The notes below the pieces were generated by a model. The model saw nothing but the letters and a program-made list of their open reading frames with translations. It was not told where the DNA came from and did no database searches. Below, in pieces: positions 31,123 to 38,448 of a stretch of 44,601 nucleotides of DNA. The DNA lies in the NCBI RefSeq assembly GCF_004123835.1, contig NZ_MZMU01000008.1, forward strand, positions 1 through 44,601, written 5' to 3'. How positions within the stretch are numbered: position 1 is the stretch's first letter; each line of letters opens with the position of its first letter. Position numbers and translations under genes: made by a program. This stretch comes from Rhizobium leguminosarum (GTDB lineage: Bacteria; Pseudomonadota; Alphaproteobacteria; Rhizobiales; Rhizobiaceae).

Positions 31123-32418
31123 ATGGTTTCCACAGCCCTCGCCTCCACCCTCGCCCGGCGCAACATCCATTACGGCTGGGTCGTCGTTGCCGCGACCTTC
31201 CTCACCATGCTGGTCACCGCCGGCGCCATGGGCGCACCTGGCGTGCTCATCAAGCCGCTGCAGGACGAATTCGGCTGGGAAACCTCACAGATTTCCTCGG
31301 CCCTTGCGATCCGCCTGATCCTGTTCGGCTTCATGGGTCCGTTTGCCGCCGCCTTCATGAATTATTTCGGCGTGCGCAAGGTCATCGTCTTCGCGCTCGC
31401 CCTGATCGGCGCGGGCTTCGTCGGTTCGCTGTTCATGACGACGCTGTGGCAACTGCTGCTGCTCTGGGGCATCGTCGTTGGTTTCGGCACGGGTCTGACG
31501 GCCATGGTGCTCGCCGCGACCGTCTCTTCCCGCTGGTTCACCAAGCACCGCGGCCTCGTCGTCGGCATGCTCTCGGCAAGCTCGGCCACCGGCCAGCTCG
31601 TCTTCCTGCCGCTGATGGCGGAGCTAACGGAACGCTACGGCTGGCGCTCGACGGTGTTTTTCGTCTGTGCCATGATCATGGTCGCAGCCCTTGCCGTGCT
31701 TGCCTTCATGCGCGACCGTCCGGCCGACCTCAACCTGCCCTCCTTCGGTGAGACGCAGGTGACGCCGCCACCGGCAAGCACCTCGCTTGGCGTCGCGCTG
31801 ATGACGCCGATCACCGTGCTTAAGGAAATCTCGAAGACCTCGACCTTCTGGATCCTCTTTGCCACCTTCTTCATCTGCGGCCTCAGCACCAACGGTCTGA
31901 TCCAAACCCATTTCGTCACCCTTTGCGGCGATTTCGGCATCGTGCCGGTGGCCGCCGCCAGTGTGCTGGCCGTTATGGGTATCTTCGATTTCTTCGGCAC
32001 CATCGGTTCCGGCTGGCTGTCCGATCGCTTTGATAATCGCTGGCTGCTCTTCTGGTATTACGGCCTGCGCGGCCTCTCGCTGCTCTACCTGCCCTTCAGC
32101 GACTTCAGCTTTTATGGCCTCTCAATCTTCGCCGTCTTCTACGGCCTCGACTGGATTGCCACCGTGCCGCCGACCGTCAAGATCGCCGCCGACCGCTTCG
32201 GCCCCGAAAAGACCGGCCTCGTCTTCGGCTGGGTCTTTGCCGGACATCAGCTGGGAGCCGCCACCGCCGCCTATGGCGCCGGCCTCTCGCGCACGGAGCT
32301 TTCGAGCTACCTCCCCGCCTTCTTCGTCGCCGGCGCCTTCTGCCTGCTGGCCTCGATCCTGGCAATTACGCTGAAGAAGTCCGGCCTGAGCAACCCGGCA
32401 CCCGCCGCCGCCCAATGA
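31123..32418 (+). CDS. MFS transporter
   Basis: This is a 431-residue, 12-segment major facilitator. It has a central cytoplasmic loop (about residues 195-225, FMRDRPADLNLP to the next membrane block) and paired six-helix halves. The arrangement MGAPGVLIKPLQDEFGWE with RHGL-like TKHRGLVVGMLSASSATGQ is like the monocarboxylate/oxalate-formate group. The ATG at 31123 is used; a TTG at 31117 is an alternative start. Divergent from a TetR regulator, it is likely induced by a substrate or toxic compound. Substrate and direction are unknown. Confidence 0.9.
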   Translation: MVSTALASTLARRNIHYGWVVVAATFLTMLVTAGAMGAPGVLIKPLQDEFGWETSQISSALAIRLILFGFMGPFAAAFMNYFGVRKVIVFALALIGAGFVGSLFMTTLWQLLLLWGIVVGFGTGLTAMVLAATVSSRWFTKHRGLVVGMLSASSATGQLVFLPLMAELTERYGWRSTVFFVCAMIMVAALAVLAFMRDRPADLNLPSFGETQVTPPPASTSLGVALMTPITVLKEISKTSTFWILFATFFICGLSTNGLIQTHFVTLCGDFGIVPVAAASVLAVMGIFDFFGTIGSGWLSDRFDNRWLLFWYYGLRGLSLLYLPFSDFSFYGLSIFAVFYGLDWIATVPPTVKIAADRFGPEKTGLVFGWVFAGHQLGAATAAYGAGLSRTELSSYLPAFFVAGAFCLLASILAITLKKSGLSNPAPAAAQ

Positions 32419-32428
32419 TATCAGACAG

Positions 32429-32460
32429 GATCCGGCCTTGAGCGAGGCCGGATCTCTCTA
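32429..32460 (+). terminator. hairpin terminator after the MFS gene
   Basis: GATCCGGCCT and AGGCCGGATC form a perfect 10-bp stem with a six-base loop, 10 bases past the stop codon. It is followed by TCTCTA rather than a full T run. Confidence 0.7.
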
Positions 32461-32542
32461 CCGGATCAGTCCGATAACTTCGTCTGCCCGTCTTGCGCGT
32501 CCGGGCGCTCGCATGTTAGACAGCCGCCCGTTCGTATCCGTT

Positions 32543-32627
32543 GCCCCATTGGCGGAATTGGTAGACGCGCTCGACTCAAAATCGAGTTTCGAAAGAAGTG
32601 CTGGTTCGACTCCGGCATGGGGCACCA
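32543..32627 (+). tRNA. tRNA-Leu (anticodon CAA)
   Basis: The acceptor stem GCCCCAT pairs with ATGGGGC, the CCA end is encoded (32625-32627), and the D-arm carries GGTAGACGC, as tRNA-Leu does. The anticodon stem CTCGA/TCGAG holds the loop CTCAAAA with anticodon CAA, and a long variable arm precedes the T-arm GCTGG-TTCGACT-CCGGC. It reads UUG codons. The 85-base length with a variable arm is correct for class II tRNA-Leu. Confidence 0.95.
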
Positions 32628-32643
32628 GCCTACGCTCTGTGAG

Positions 32644-32664
32644 CTTCGGCTTGGCAAGCCGAAG
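32644..32664 (+). terminator. hairpin after tRNA-Leu
   Basis: CTTCGGCTT and AAGCCGAAG form a perfect 9-bp stem with a GGC loop, 17 bases after the tRNA. There is no T run, so it may serve to stop or trim the tRNA transcript but is not a classical intrinsic terminator. Confidence 0.5.
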
Positions 32665-32667
32665 AGA

Positions 32668-32746
32668 GCAGCTAAGCGGAGGCTGTCGCGCCGTAGTTCC
32701 GTCAGGAACGAAGGCGGACCGGTTCTATAATGCTCCGGTTAGCTGC
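32668..32746. repeat. structured inverted-repeat element after tRNA-Leu
   Basis: Arms at 32668-32681 and 32733-32746 pair over 14 positions with one mismatch. Inside is a second hairpin (CGCC/GGCG, a 3x3 internal loop, then GTTCC/GGAAC with a GTCA loop, 32689-32716). The nested helices suggest either a palindromic repeat or a folded RNA. It lies between the tRNA and the small 95-residue gene and encodes no protein that I can support. Confidence 0.5.
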
Positions 32747-32819
32747 ACCATCATCTCAAATGCATTGGGCCTCAAAGGGCCGATGGCCCTCCGGAACGAA
32801 TTCCGCATCAAAGCGAAGC

Positions 32820-33107
32820 TTACTTATTCTTCAACAGCCACATCTTGCCGGCCATCGTGATGCCGTAGACGTCTTTTGACGCGTCATCATCAAGGTGCCG
32901 CCTCTCCAGAAAACCCGGCTCCTTCAACTCGCCCAGCGTCTTGGCAGTGACCGATTTTATTTTCTGAGGCCGCTCTTTCCACCGGTCAGTTTTTGCATAA
33001 GTCACTGTCGCGTTCTCGTGCGTCCATTTGTTGGCTGGCTGAGGATAAAGGTCTCCATCCCTGGCGAGTTTAAGTGCGGCGATCTGGGACGGCGTAAGCT
33101 CAATCAT
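32820..33107 (-). CDS. small hypothetical protein, winged-helix-like
   Basis: I do not recognise a family for this 95-residue cytoplasmic protein. Its order of elements resembles a winged helix-turn-helix: a first helix (LTPSQIAALKLARDG), a recognition-like helix (VTAKTLGELKEPGFLERR), and a strand-turn-strand wing with YGITMAGKMWLL, which recalls the Y-x-LT-x-x-G-x-x-x-L wing of MarR/PadR proteins. It is Lys-rich, unlike most neighbours, and isolated beside a tRNA gene, which suggests acquired DNA. The ATG at 33107 has AGGA upstream. A DNA-binding role is inferred from pattern only. Confidence 0.6.
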   Translation of the reverse strand: MIELTPSQIAALKLARDGDLYPQPANKWTHENATVTYAKTDRWKERPQKIKSVTAKTLGELKEPGFLERRHLDDDASKDVYGITMAGKMWLLKNK

Positions 33108-33227
33108 ACTAAAAGATCCTGTGCGGGCGGTGTTTGCGCTGGGAACGCGCTTTTACCAAAGGCGTGCTCATAACACCGACAGACGACTTTCACCACCGCA
33201 TTGAGATATTCGTGCCACAAAAGGCGA

Positions 33228-33254
33228 AAACCCGGCACGTCGGAACCGGGCTTC
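33228..33254 (-). terminator. terminator after the 94-residue exported protein gene
   Basis: Read leftward, GCCCGG and CCGGGT enclose a ten-base loop and run into TTTTCGCCTTTT, a weak stem with a good T-rich tail just beyond the stop codon at 33277. Confidence 0.55.
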
Positions 33255-33276
33255 ATCCTTATCGCGCATTTTTTCG

Positions 33277-33561
33277 TTAATTGCAGCGCCGGACCGTCCT
33301 GGTCACCTCGCCTTCGTCGGTCTGTCGGGTGACGCTCCTGGTTTCGCAGCCATTATCGCGATAGCGGCGGTGCTCACGTTCGCGCACGGCACCGAAAGTG
33401 ACGCCGCGTTCGCTGATGGTAATGCCGGGTCGTACCCGCTCATGGCGATAGCCGTCGTCATAGGAACGCTCCCTGACATAGACGCTGTCGGCAAGAGCAG
33501 GCGCTGCAAACGAGCAGGCAGCAAGGGCCGCCACAGTACAGTTCAGGATGATCTTCCGCAT
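33277..33561 (-). CDS. small exported protein, stress-promoter controlled
   Basis: The function is unknown. The 94-residue product has a clear Sec signal peptide (about 1-24, MRKIILNCTVAALAACSFAA with ALA before the cut) and a mature part rich in Arg, Tyr and Glu with repeated charged pairs (YVRERSYDDGYRHERVR). It has two Cys near the end (CETRSVTR and the final RRCN) that could form a disulfide. AAAGGAG precedes the ATG at 33561. A perfect EcfG/RpoE2-type promoter lies about 30 bases upstream, so it is probably part of the general stress response. A periplasmic location is inferred. Confidence 0.75.
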   Translation of the reverse strand: MRKIILNCTVAALAACSFAAPALADSVYVRERSYDDGYRHERVRPGITISERGVTFGAVREREHRRYRDNGCETRSVTRQTDEGEVTRTVRRCN

Positions 33562-33589
33562 GTCGTTTCTCCTTTCTTGAGGAAAGGGC

Positions 33590-33614
33590 AACGAGACAAG
33601 ACGCAACTGGTTCC
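33590..33614 (-). promoter_or_regulatory. EcfG/RpoE2-type general-stress promoter
   Basis: On the minus strand GGAAC (33610-33614) is followed after 16 bases by CGTT (33590-33593). This equals the consensus of the alphaproteobacterial general stress sigma factor (GGAAC-N16-CGTT, or GGAAC-N18-TT). It sits 28 bases upstream of the exported protein's start codon. Confidence 0.75.
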
Positions 33615-33775
33615 AACATCGGTGACGGCCCGACCGTGCCGCGGACGACGTCTGCGCCGCGCTAGCCAGGACTGAGAACGAAGGCTTCAAACAGTAGCCC
33701 ATCCCCCAAATCAACTGTTTAATTTTACTTGCGCTTCGTCCAAAGTGGCCGCCGCTATCACAAGAGAGGACGGAC

Positions 33776-35524
33776 GTGCATCAGGAAGTAGGACTTATCG
33801 CGACGGTCGCCGTCAGTTTCGTTTTCGCGGCGATCCTGGGCTATGGCGCCGACCGGCTTCGACTGCCGCCGCTCGTCGGCTACCTGATGGCAGGCATCCT
33901 GATGGGGCCGTTCACGCCGGGCTTCGTCGCCGATACCGCCCTTGCCGGCCAGCTCGCCGAGATGGGCGTCATTCTTTTGATGTTCGGCGTCGGCCTGCAT
34001 TTTTCCGCCTCCGACCTGCTCGCCGTGCGCGGCATCGCCGTGCCTGGCGCGATCGGACGGATTATCCTCGCGACCCTCTTGGGCATCGGCCTTTGCAAAC
34101 TCTGGGGCTGGAGCCTCGGCGCCGGCATCGTCCTCGGCCTCAGCCTGTCGGTGGCGAGCACCGTCGTACTCTTGAAGGCGCTGGAGGAGCGCAATCTCGT
34201 CAACGCGGCAAGCGGACGCGTCGCGGTCGGCTGGCTGATCGTCGAGGACCTGGTGATGGTGCTGGCACTGGTGCTGCTGCCGGCGCTCGCAGAGCTTCTG
34301 GGTGGCAACGCCAGCGATACGACCAACCACGGCCTCGGCGACCTGCCGCTGGCGCTGACGATCGGCCTGACGCTGCTGAAGGTTGTGGCCTTCGCCGCCA
34401 TGGCGATCTTCCTCGGCCCTCGCATCGTGCCCTGGCTGCTGACGATGATCGCCCGCACCGGCTCGCGCGAACTCTTTACGCTGACGGTGTTGGCGATCGC
34501 ACTCGGCATCGCCTTCGGTTCGGCGGCGATCTTCGGCGTCTCCTTTGCACTCGGCGCATTTTTCGCCGGCGTTGTCATGAGCGAATCCCAGCTCAGCCAC
34601 AGGGCGGCGGCCGACTCGCTGCCGTTGCAGAACGCCTTCTCCGTGCTGTTCTTCGTCTCCGTCGGCATGCTCTTCGACCCCTCGATCCTGGTGCGCCAGC
34701 CGCTGGCCGTCATCGGTGCGCTGGCGCTCGTCATCCTCGGCAAGGGCATCATCACCTTCCTCATCGTCATCCTGCTGCGATACCCGATCAGCATGGGACT
34801 GACATTGGCCGGCGGCCTCGCCCAGATCGGCGAATTTTCCTTCATCCTCGCCGGCCTCGGCGTCTCACTCGGCCTCCTGCCGCATGAGGGCCAGGATCTG
34901 ATCCTGGCTGCCGCGATCCTGTCGATCACGCTCAACCCGATCGTGATCTTCGCAACCGACGGCCTGAAGAAATATATCCATTCGAAATGGCCCTCCCTCT
35001 GGGAAAGCTACGGCAGGAGCAGGCAGAAGGCGCTCGGCAAGGAGCTGGAAAAGATCAGGGCGCTTGGCGAAGAGCGCGAGCGCCAGCATCAACTGAAGAT
35101 GCAGCAGCTGATCGAGACTTTCCCGCTGTTCTCCCAGGTCAACGAGGACGCGCAAGAGGAGCTGTTGCTGCTCTTCAAGGCGAAATCGGCGCCGCCCGGC
35201 GAACGCGTCATCCGCCGCGGCGACCGCGGCGACAGCATGTATTTCATCTCTTCGGGTGCGGTGGAAGTGCGGCTCGCCAGCGGCGCGATCCGCCTGGAGC
35301 CGGGAGCCTTCTTCGGAGAAATGGCACTGCTGACCGGCGCACGGCGCACCGCCGACGTCATTGCCGTCGATTTCTGCCAGTTCGAGGTTCTCGAACGGCG
35401 CGACTTCAACATGTTCATGTCGCACCACCCACATCTGCGCGCCGCCGTTAGCGAAATGGCTCAGAAGCGGACGGAAATGAACGTCCTGCGTCAGCAATGG
35501 GAAAAGTCGATGGACCTGTCCTGA
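33776..35524 (+). CDS. CPA2-family cation:proton antiporter with C-terminal cyclic-nucleotide-binding domain
   Basis: This inner-membrane protein of 582 residues exchanges a monovalent cation for protons. It has about 12-13 membrane segments (1-400) of the Kef/CPA2 type (LMAGILMGPFTPGF, LLMFGVGLHFSASDL). A basic helical linker follows, then a cyclic-nucleotide-binding domain (about 448-551). The phosphate-binding cassette GEMALLTGARRTADV (514-528) has Glu515 and Arg524 in place and is close to that of HCN channels. The usual RCK/KTN nucleotide-binding domain of KefB/KefC is absent. The start is GTG with AGAGAGGA upstream. Gating by cAMP or cGMP is inferred. Confidence 0.9.
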   Translation: MHQEVGLIATVAVSFVFAAILGYGADRLRLPPLVGYLMAGILMGPFTPGFVADTALAGQLAEMGVILLMFGVGLHFSASDLLAVRGIAVPGAIGRIILATLLGIGLCKLWGWSLGAGIVLGLSLSVASTVVLLKALEERNLVNAASGRVAVGWLIVEDLVMVLALVLLPALAELLGGNASDTTNHGLGDLPLALTIGLTLLKVVAFAAMAIFLGPRIVPWLLTMIARTGSRELFTLTVLAIALGIAFGSAAIFGVSFALGAFFAGVVMSESQLSHRAAADSLPLQNAFSVLFFVSVGMLFDPSILVRQPLAVIGALALVILGKGIITFLIVILLRYPISMGLTLAGGLAQIGEFSFILAGLGVSLGLLPHEGQDLILAAAILSITLNPIVIFATDGLKKYIHSKWPSLWESYGRSRQKALGKELEKIRALGEERERQHQLKMQQLIETFPLFSQVNEDAQEELLLLFKAKSAPPGERVIRRGDRGDSMYFISSGAVEVRLASGAIRLEPGAFFGEMALLTGARRTADVIAVDFCQFEVLERRDFNMFMSHHPHLRAAVSEMAQKRTEMNVLRQQWEKSMDLS

Positions 35525-35562
35525 AACGGAAGCCGCAGCTCCCGACGGAGCTGCAGCGTTTC
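35523..35562. terminator. nested hairpin between the antiporter gene and the 109-residue gene
   Basis: GCAGCTCC and GGAGCTGC (35535-35554) pair around CGAC, and outer arms GAAACG and CGTTTC (35523-35528, 35557-35562) extend the structure. It lies between two convergent genes and could stop transcription from both sides. Confidence 0.6.
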
Positions 35563-35575
35563 GGCAAATAGTGGA

Positions 35576-35905
35576 CTACTTGTCAGGGCAGGCTTCGCTG
35601 GTCGTCGTGCCGCTATTGCCGCCTTGCGTCTGAAGCGACTCACCGCTCGGCTGGTCCGGGCAATTCGCCTTGTTCATCGGCATGCTCATCGAACTGGCGG
35701 AGCCATTGTTCGTCGTGCTGTTCGTCGCATTGGGATCCAGTGGTACCGTCGTGCCGCTGCCGCTGTTGCCGGTGCTGTTATATTCTGAGCTACTCGGCGT
35801 ATTGGCGCCGCTGTTGGTCGGAGCCTGCGGCGGGTTGCTCTGTGCGAAAGCTGCCGTCGCCATGCCAAGGGCGAGCAGCGAGACTGCAGCAAGTTTCATC
35901 CGCAT
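35576..35905 (-). CDS. small exported Asn/Ser/Thr-rich protein, stress-promoter controlled
   Basis: This 109-residue protein has a signal peptide (about 1-21, cut after AFA) and a low-complexity mature part rich in Asn, Ser, Thr and Gly with little predicted structure. Its C-terminal third has two cysteines (NCPDQPSG and EACPDK) that may pair. No family is recognised. GAGGAGG stands eight bases before the ATG at 35905. A GGAAC-N18-TT promoter lies 40 bases upstream, so stress control is likely. A periplasmic or surface location is inferred from the signal peptide. Confidence 0.75.
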   Translation of the reverse strand: MRMKLAAVSLLALGMATAAFAQSNPPQAPTNSGANTPSSSEYNSTGNSGSGTTVPLDPNATNSTTNNGSASSMSMPMNKANCPDQPSGESLQTQGGNSGTTTSEACPDK

Positions 35906-35944
35906 GGGAATATCCTCCTCGGGATTTTGTTGATCATGAGAAAG

Positions 35945-35970
35945 AAACCATGCGCGAAAATAGTTGTTCC
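35945..35970 (-). promoter_or_regulatory. EcfG/RpoE2-type general-stress promoter
   Basis: On the minus strand GGAAC (35966-35970) is followed after 18 bases by TT (as GGTTTC). This matches GGAAC-N18-TT, with G instead of C before GTT. It is 40 bases upstream of the 109-residue gene's ATG. Confidence 0.6.
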
Positions 35971-36022
35971 GACAGGCCTAGGGATTGATCCCCTAGACGC
36001 GCGGCGCTGTCGCGGGATTGCC

Positions 36023-36307
36023 TCAGCCCGCCGGCCAATAACCGTCGGCGCGGAAATCTTCCGGGATCGGGTCGAGCCGCGACAACGCCTCGGCTGCGAA
36101 GTCGATCTGCAGCGACAAGTGTTTGAGAGACGCCAGCATCGGCACGCCGGTCGCGAATTCCCGGATGCGGGACAGATGATAACCGCTCTCGTCGATCCGT
36201 CGCGCGGCTTCCCGGCGCACGTCGTCTCTGCTCGGTCCCCGCCCCTTCTCGGACCGGTCATCCACTTGCACGGCCCGCCCACGGCCGCCTTCAATCACTT
36301 TGAACAT
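36023..36307 (-). CDS. hypothetical protein
   Basis: The family is not recognised. The 94-residue product from the ATG at 36307 is hydrophilic, with a basic/acidic N-terminal third and an amphipathic helical remainder (RRDVRREAARRIDESGYHL-like character, then LASLKHLSLQIDFAAEALSRL). It has no signal peptide, membrane segment or cysteine. GGGTGG lies seven bases upstream of that ATG; ATG at 36313 and GTG at 36325 are alternative starts. It stands alone between two opposite-facing genes. High codon-position GC and the ribosome site support a real gene. Confidence 0.65.
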   Translation of the reverse strand: MFKVIEGGRGRAVQVDDRSEKGRGPSRDDVRREAARRIDESGYHLSRIREFATGVPMLASLKHLSLQIDFAAEALSRLDPIPEDFRADGYWPAG

Positions 36308-36510
36308 TCTCATGCCACCCTGCACGTCGACCCTAAATCAGCTTGCCGCAGAATGGCCGATTCGCAATCCCGTGAAATCTTGGGAGAGGCGCAGCCGCCC
36401 CGCATCACGAAAATTTTTTGACGGCGGTGGCACGAAGGACACGGACGAGCATTTACAGCGCCGCGCACGGCCCCTAAAGCTCTTTTGCACTGCAACAGGA
36501 AGGAAACGGA

Positions 36511-37101
36511 ATGCTCCGCAGACTTTACGACTGGACCATGTCTCTGGCCGCGCGCAAATCGGCCGAAATCTGGCTCGCCGTCATCGCCTTCGTCGAAAGC
36601 TCCGTCTTTCTCGTTCCCGCCGATGTGCTGTTCCTGCCAATGGCGCTTGCCAGGCCGGAACGCTCCTATCGCTACGCGCTGGTCGCGACCGTCGCTTCCG
36701 TACTCGGCGGCATCGCCGGCTGGGCGCTCGGCTTTTACGCCTATGAGACGGTGGCGCGGCCGGTTCTCGAATTCTACGGCAAGCTCGATGCCTTCGAGCA
36801 GATGAAGGCCTATGTCACCTACGAGTGGATCCTGCTGCTGCTTGTCACATCAGGTCTTGCGCATCTGCCGCCGATCAAGATCGTGACGATCCTGTCTGGC
36901 GTCATTCACGTCAATCTGGGCCTTTTCATTGTTTCGGCGATTATTGCACGCGGCGCGCGTTTCCTCTTCCTCGCATGGCTGCTGCGCCACTACGGCGAGC
37001 CGATCCGTGACTTCATCGAGAAGCGCCTCGGCCAGATCGTTGGCATCGGTGCCGCTACGGTGATCGTGCTATATGTCGGCTACCGCTCTTTCGCTCACTA
37101 G
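36511..37101 (+). CDS. YqaA/DedA-like membrane protein
   Basis: This 196-residue inner-membrane protein of the SNARE-associated/DedA-VTT superfamily is closest in pattern to YqaA. It shows the E-x-x-x-x-x-P-x-D signature in AFVESSVFLVPADVLFLPMA (about 26-45), a glycine-rich helix (VLGGIAGWALGFYAYE), and the ISGHLPPIKIVT-like block GLAHLPPIKIVTILSGVIHV. Superfamily members act in membrane-lipid recycling; whether this one does is inferred. GGAAGGAAACGG lies before the ATG. The stop codon TAG is the first three bases of the repeat at 37099-37201. Confidence 0.87.
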   Translation: MLRRLYDWTMSLAARKSAEIWLAVIAFVESSVFLVPADVLFLPMALARPERSYRYALVATVASVLGGIAGWALGFYAYETVARPVLEFYGKLDAFEQMKAYVTYEWILLLLVTSGLAHLPPIKIVTILSGVIHVNLGLFIVSAIIARGARFLFLAWLLRHYGEPIRDFIEKRLGQIVGIGAATVIVLYVGYRSFAH

Positions 37102-37201
37102 AGCATTTTCGTTTTTCTTCGAATAACGAAGACGCTCTCTCACTATATATTACGCAATTCCGGACGCAAAACCGCTTCACACTTTTGCTGGAATTGCTCT
37201 A
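37099..37201. repeat. RIME-type mosaic element (two palindromic modules)
   Basis: The element is bounded by TAGAGCA (37099-37105) and TGCTCTA (37195-37201), perfect inverted ends. Module A (37101-37137) folds as GAGC/GCTC around a CTTCG-AATAA-CGAAG hairpin. Module B (37154-37197) has ends GCAATTCC/GGAATTGC and the core AAAACCGCT then CACACTTTT, shared with the unit at 19747-19794. This is the layout of rhizobial intergenic mosaic elements. It lies between the yqaA-like gene and dsbB. Confidence 0.85.
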
Positions 37202-37225
37202 AGCCAAACTTCGCGGAGTTCCGCC

Positions 37226-37741
37226 ATGCCTGCCACTGCCTCGCCGCTCGCCCGCCCCGGCTTTGTCTATTCCATATTGCTCGCCACCGGCATGGCGGCG
37301 GCCGTCGGCACGGCGCTCGGCTTCCAGTATATCGGCGGCTATATTCCCTGTGCGCTCTGCCTGTTGCAGCGGCAGCCCTATTATTACGCTATCCCGATCG
37401 CGATCCTGGCCGCAATCTCCGAGCTCGTCGGCCTGCCGAACTGGATCACCCGGGCGCTCATTCTCGCCGCCGGCATCCTGATGCTGGTGACGGCAGGCAT
37501 GGGTGTTTATCACGCCGGTGTCGAATGGCATTTCTGGCCCGGCCCGGCCACCTGCTCGACGACGGCAAGCAGCATGACGACCAATGCCGGCGATCTGCTT
37601 GGTGAGCTCAACACCATCAGGGGCCCGTCCTGCACCGATGCGGCGCTGCGCGTGCTCGGCCTGTCTTTTGCGGGCTGGAACGTGATTGCCGGAATCCTGC
37701 TCGCAGCTTTCGCCTTTGTCGGCGTTCGCAAGGCCGCCTGA
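37226..37741 (+). CDS. dsbB: disulfide bond formation protein DsbB
   Basis: DsbB is an inner-membrane protein that re-oxidises the periplasmic thiol oxidase DsbA and passes electrons to quinone. The 171-residue protein has four membrane segments, the CxxC pair Cys42/Cys45 in PCALCLLQRQPYY and the second redox pair Cys110 and Cys136 in the long periplasmic loop, so all four catalytic cysteines are present. GGAG precedes the ATG. It follows the RIME-type element and is probably transcribed on its own or with the yqaA-like gene. Confidence 0.93.
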   Translation: MPATASPLARPGFVYSILLATGMAAAVGTALGFQYIGGYIPCALCLLQRQPYYYAIPIAILAAISELVGLPNWITRALILAAGILMLVTAGMGVYHAGVEWHFWPGPATCSTTASSMTTNAGDLLGELNTIRGPSCTDAALRVLGLSFAGWNVIAGILLAAFAFVGVRKAA

Positions 37742-37779
37742 TAAAATTATCCAGCATTCGAAGGGCTGCAGGTCCTCGA

Positions 37780-38337
37780 TCAGGGCTGCAGTTCGGTATC
37801 CCAATAGAGATAGTCGAGCCAGCTTTCATGCAGATAGTTCGGCGGGAACAGCCGGCCGTTGTTGTGCAGATCCTGCACCGTCGGCTGGTAGGGCTTCTGC
37901 GCCGGGAACATGCCTGCCTGTTTGGGAAGCTTGCTGCCTTTGCGCAGATTGCAGGGCGAGCAGGCTGCCACGACATTCTCCCAGGTCGTCTCGCCGCCAT
38001 GGGCGCGCGGGATGACGTGGTCGAAGGTCAGATCGTCATGGGCGCCGCAATACTGGCATTCGAACCGGTCGCGCAGGAAGACGTTGAACCGGGTGAAAGC
38101 GGGATTGCGGGACGGCTGAACGTAAGTCTTCAGGCACACGACACTCGGAAGCCGCATCGAGAAGCTCGGCGAGGAAACCGAATGTTCATACTCTGCAATG
38201 ATGTTCACACGGTCGAGAAATACCGCCTTGATCGCGTCCTGCCAGGACCACAACGACAAGGGGTAATAACTCAGTGGCCGGTAGTCAGCGTTCAGGACGA
38301 GCGCCGGCAGGGCCTGTGGGGAGACTGCAATCGTCAA
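37780..38337 (-). CDS. HNH endonuclease-family protein
   Basis: This 185-residue protein has an HNH-type metal finger with zinc-binding pairs Cys94/Cys97 (FECQYCGA) and Cys126/Cys129 (ACSPCN), and the catalytic-motif stretch DDLTFDHVIPRAHGG (Asp106-His107) with Asn121 in the ENVVAAC turn. The start is TTG at 38337: AGGAGAG lies four bases upstream of it, whereas the longer frame has no such site. HNH proteins cut or nick DNA, and this core-chromosomal group is widely conserved and has no assigned substrate. It is probably a single-gene unit. Confidence 0.87.
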   Translation of the reverse strand: MTIAVSPQALPALVLNADYRPLSYYPLSLWSWQDAIKAVFLDRVNIIAEYEHSVSSPSFSMRLPSVVCLKTYVQPSRNPAFTRFNVFLRDRFECQYCGAHDDLTFDHVIPRAHGGETTWENVVAACSPCNLRKGSKLPKQAGMFPAQKPYQPTVQDLHNNGRLFPPNYLHESWLDYLYWDTELQP

Positions 38338-38448
38338 GGGACTCTCCTGATCGATTCGGCATCTGCACCTGTATATTAGGCCGGTTGTTACAGGATTGTG
38401 AAGTCCAATAAATTCAGAGGATAAAGGCAATTTGAAGAGTGTTGCCGA

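Noticed and set aside
32543..33276. Integrated element with attachment sites at tRNA-Leu
   Set aside because: No direct repeat of the tRNA 3' end and no integrase were found; only a small accessory-looking segment is supported.
33745..34887. Open frame of about 380 codons in a second plus-strand frame over the antiporter gene
   Set aside because: The Arg/Pro/Gly-rich product is a frame shadow; the antiporter frame starts at a GTG with a good ribosome site and has membrane segments.
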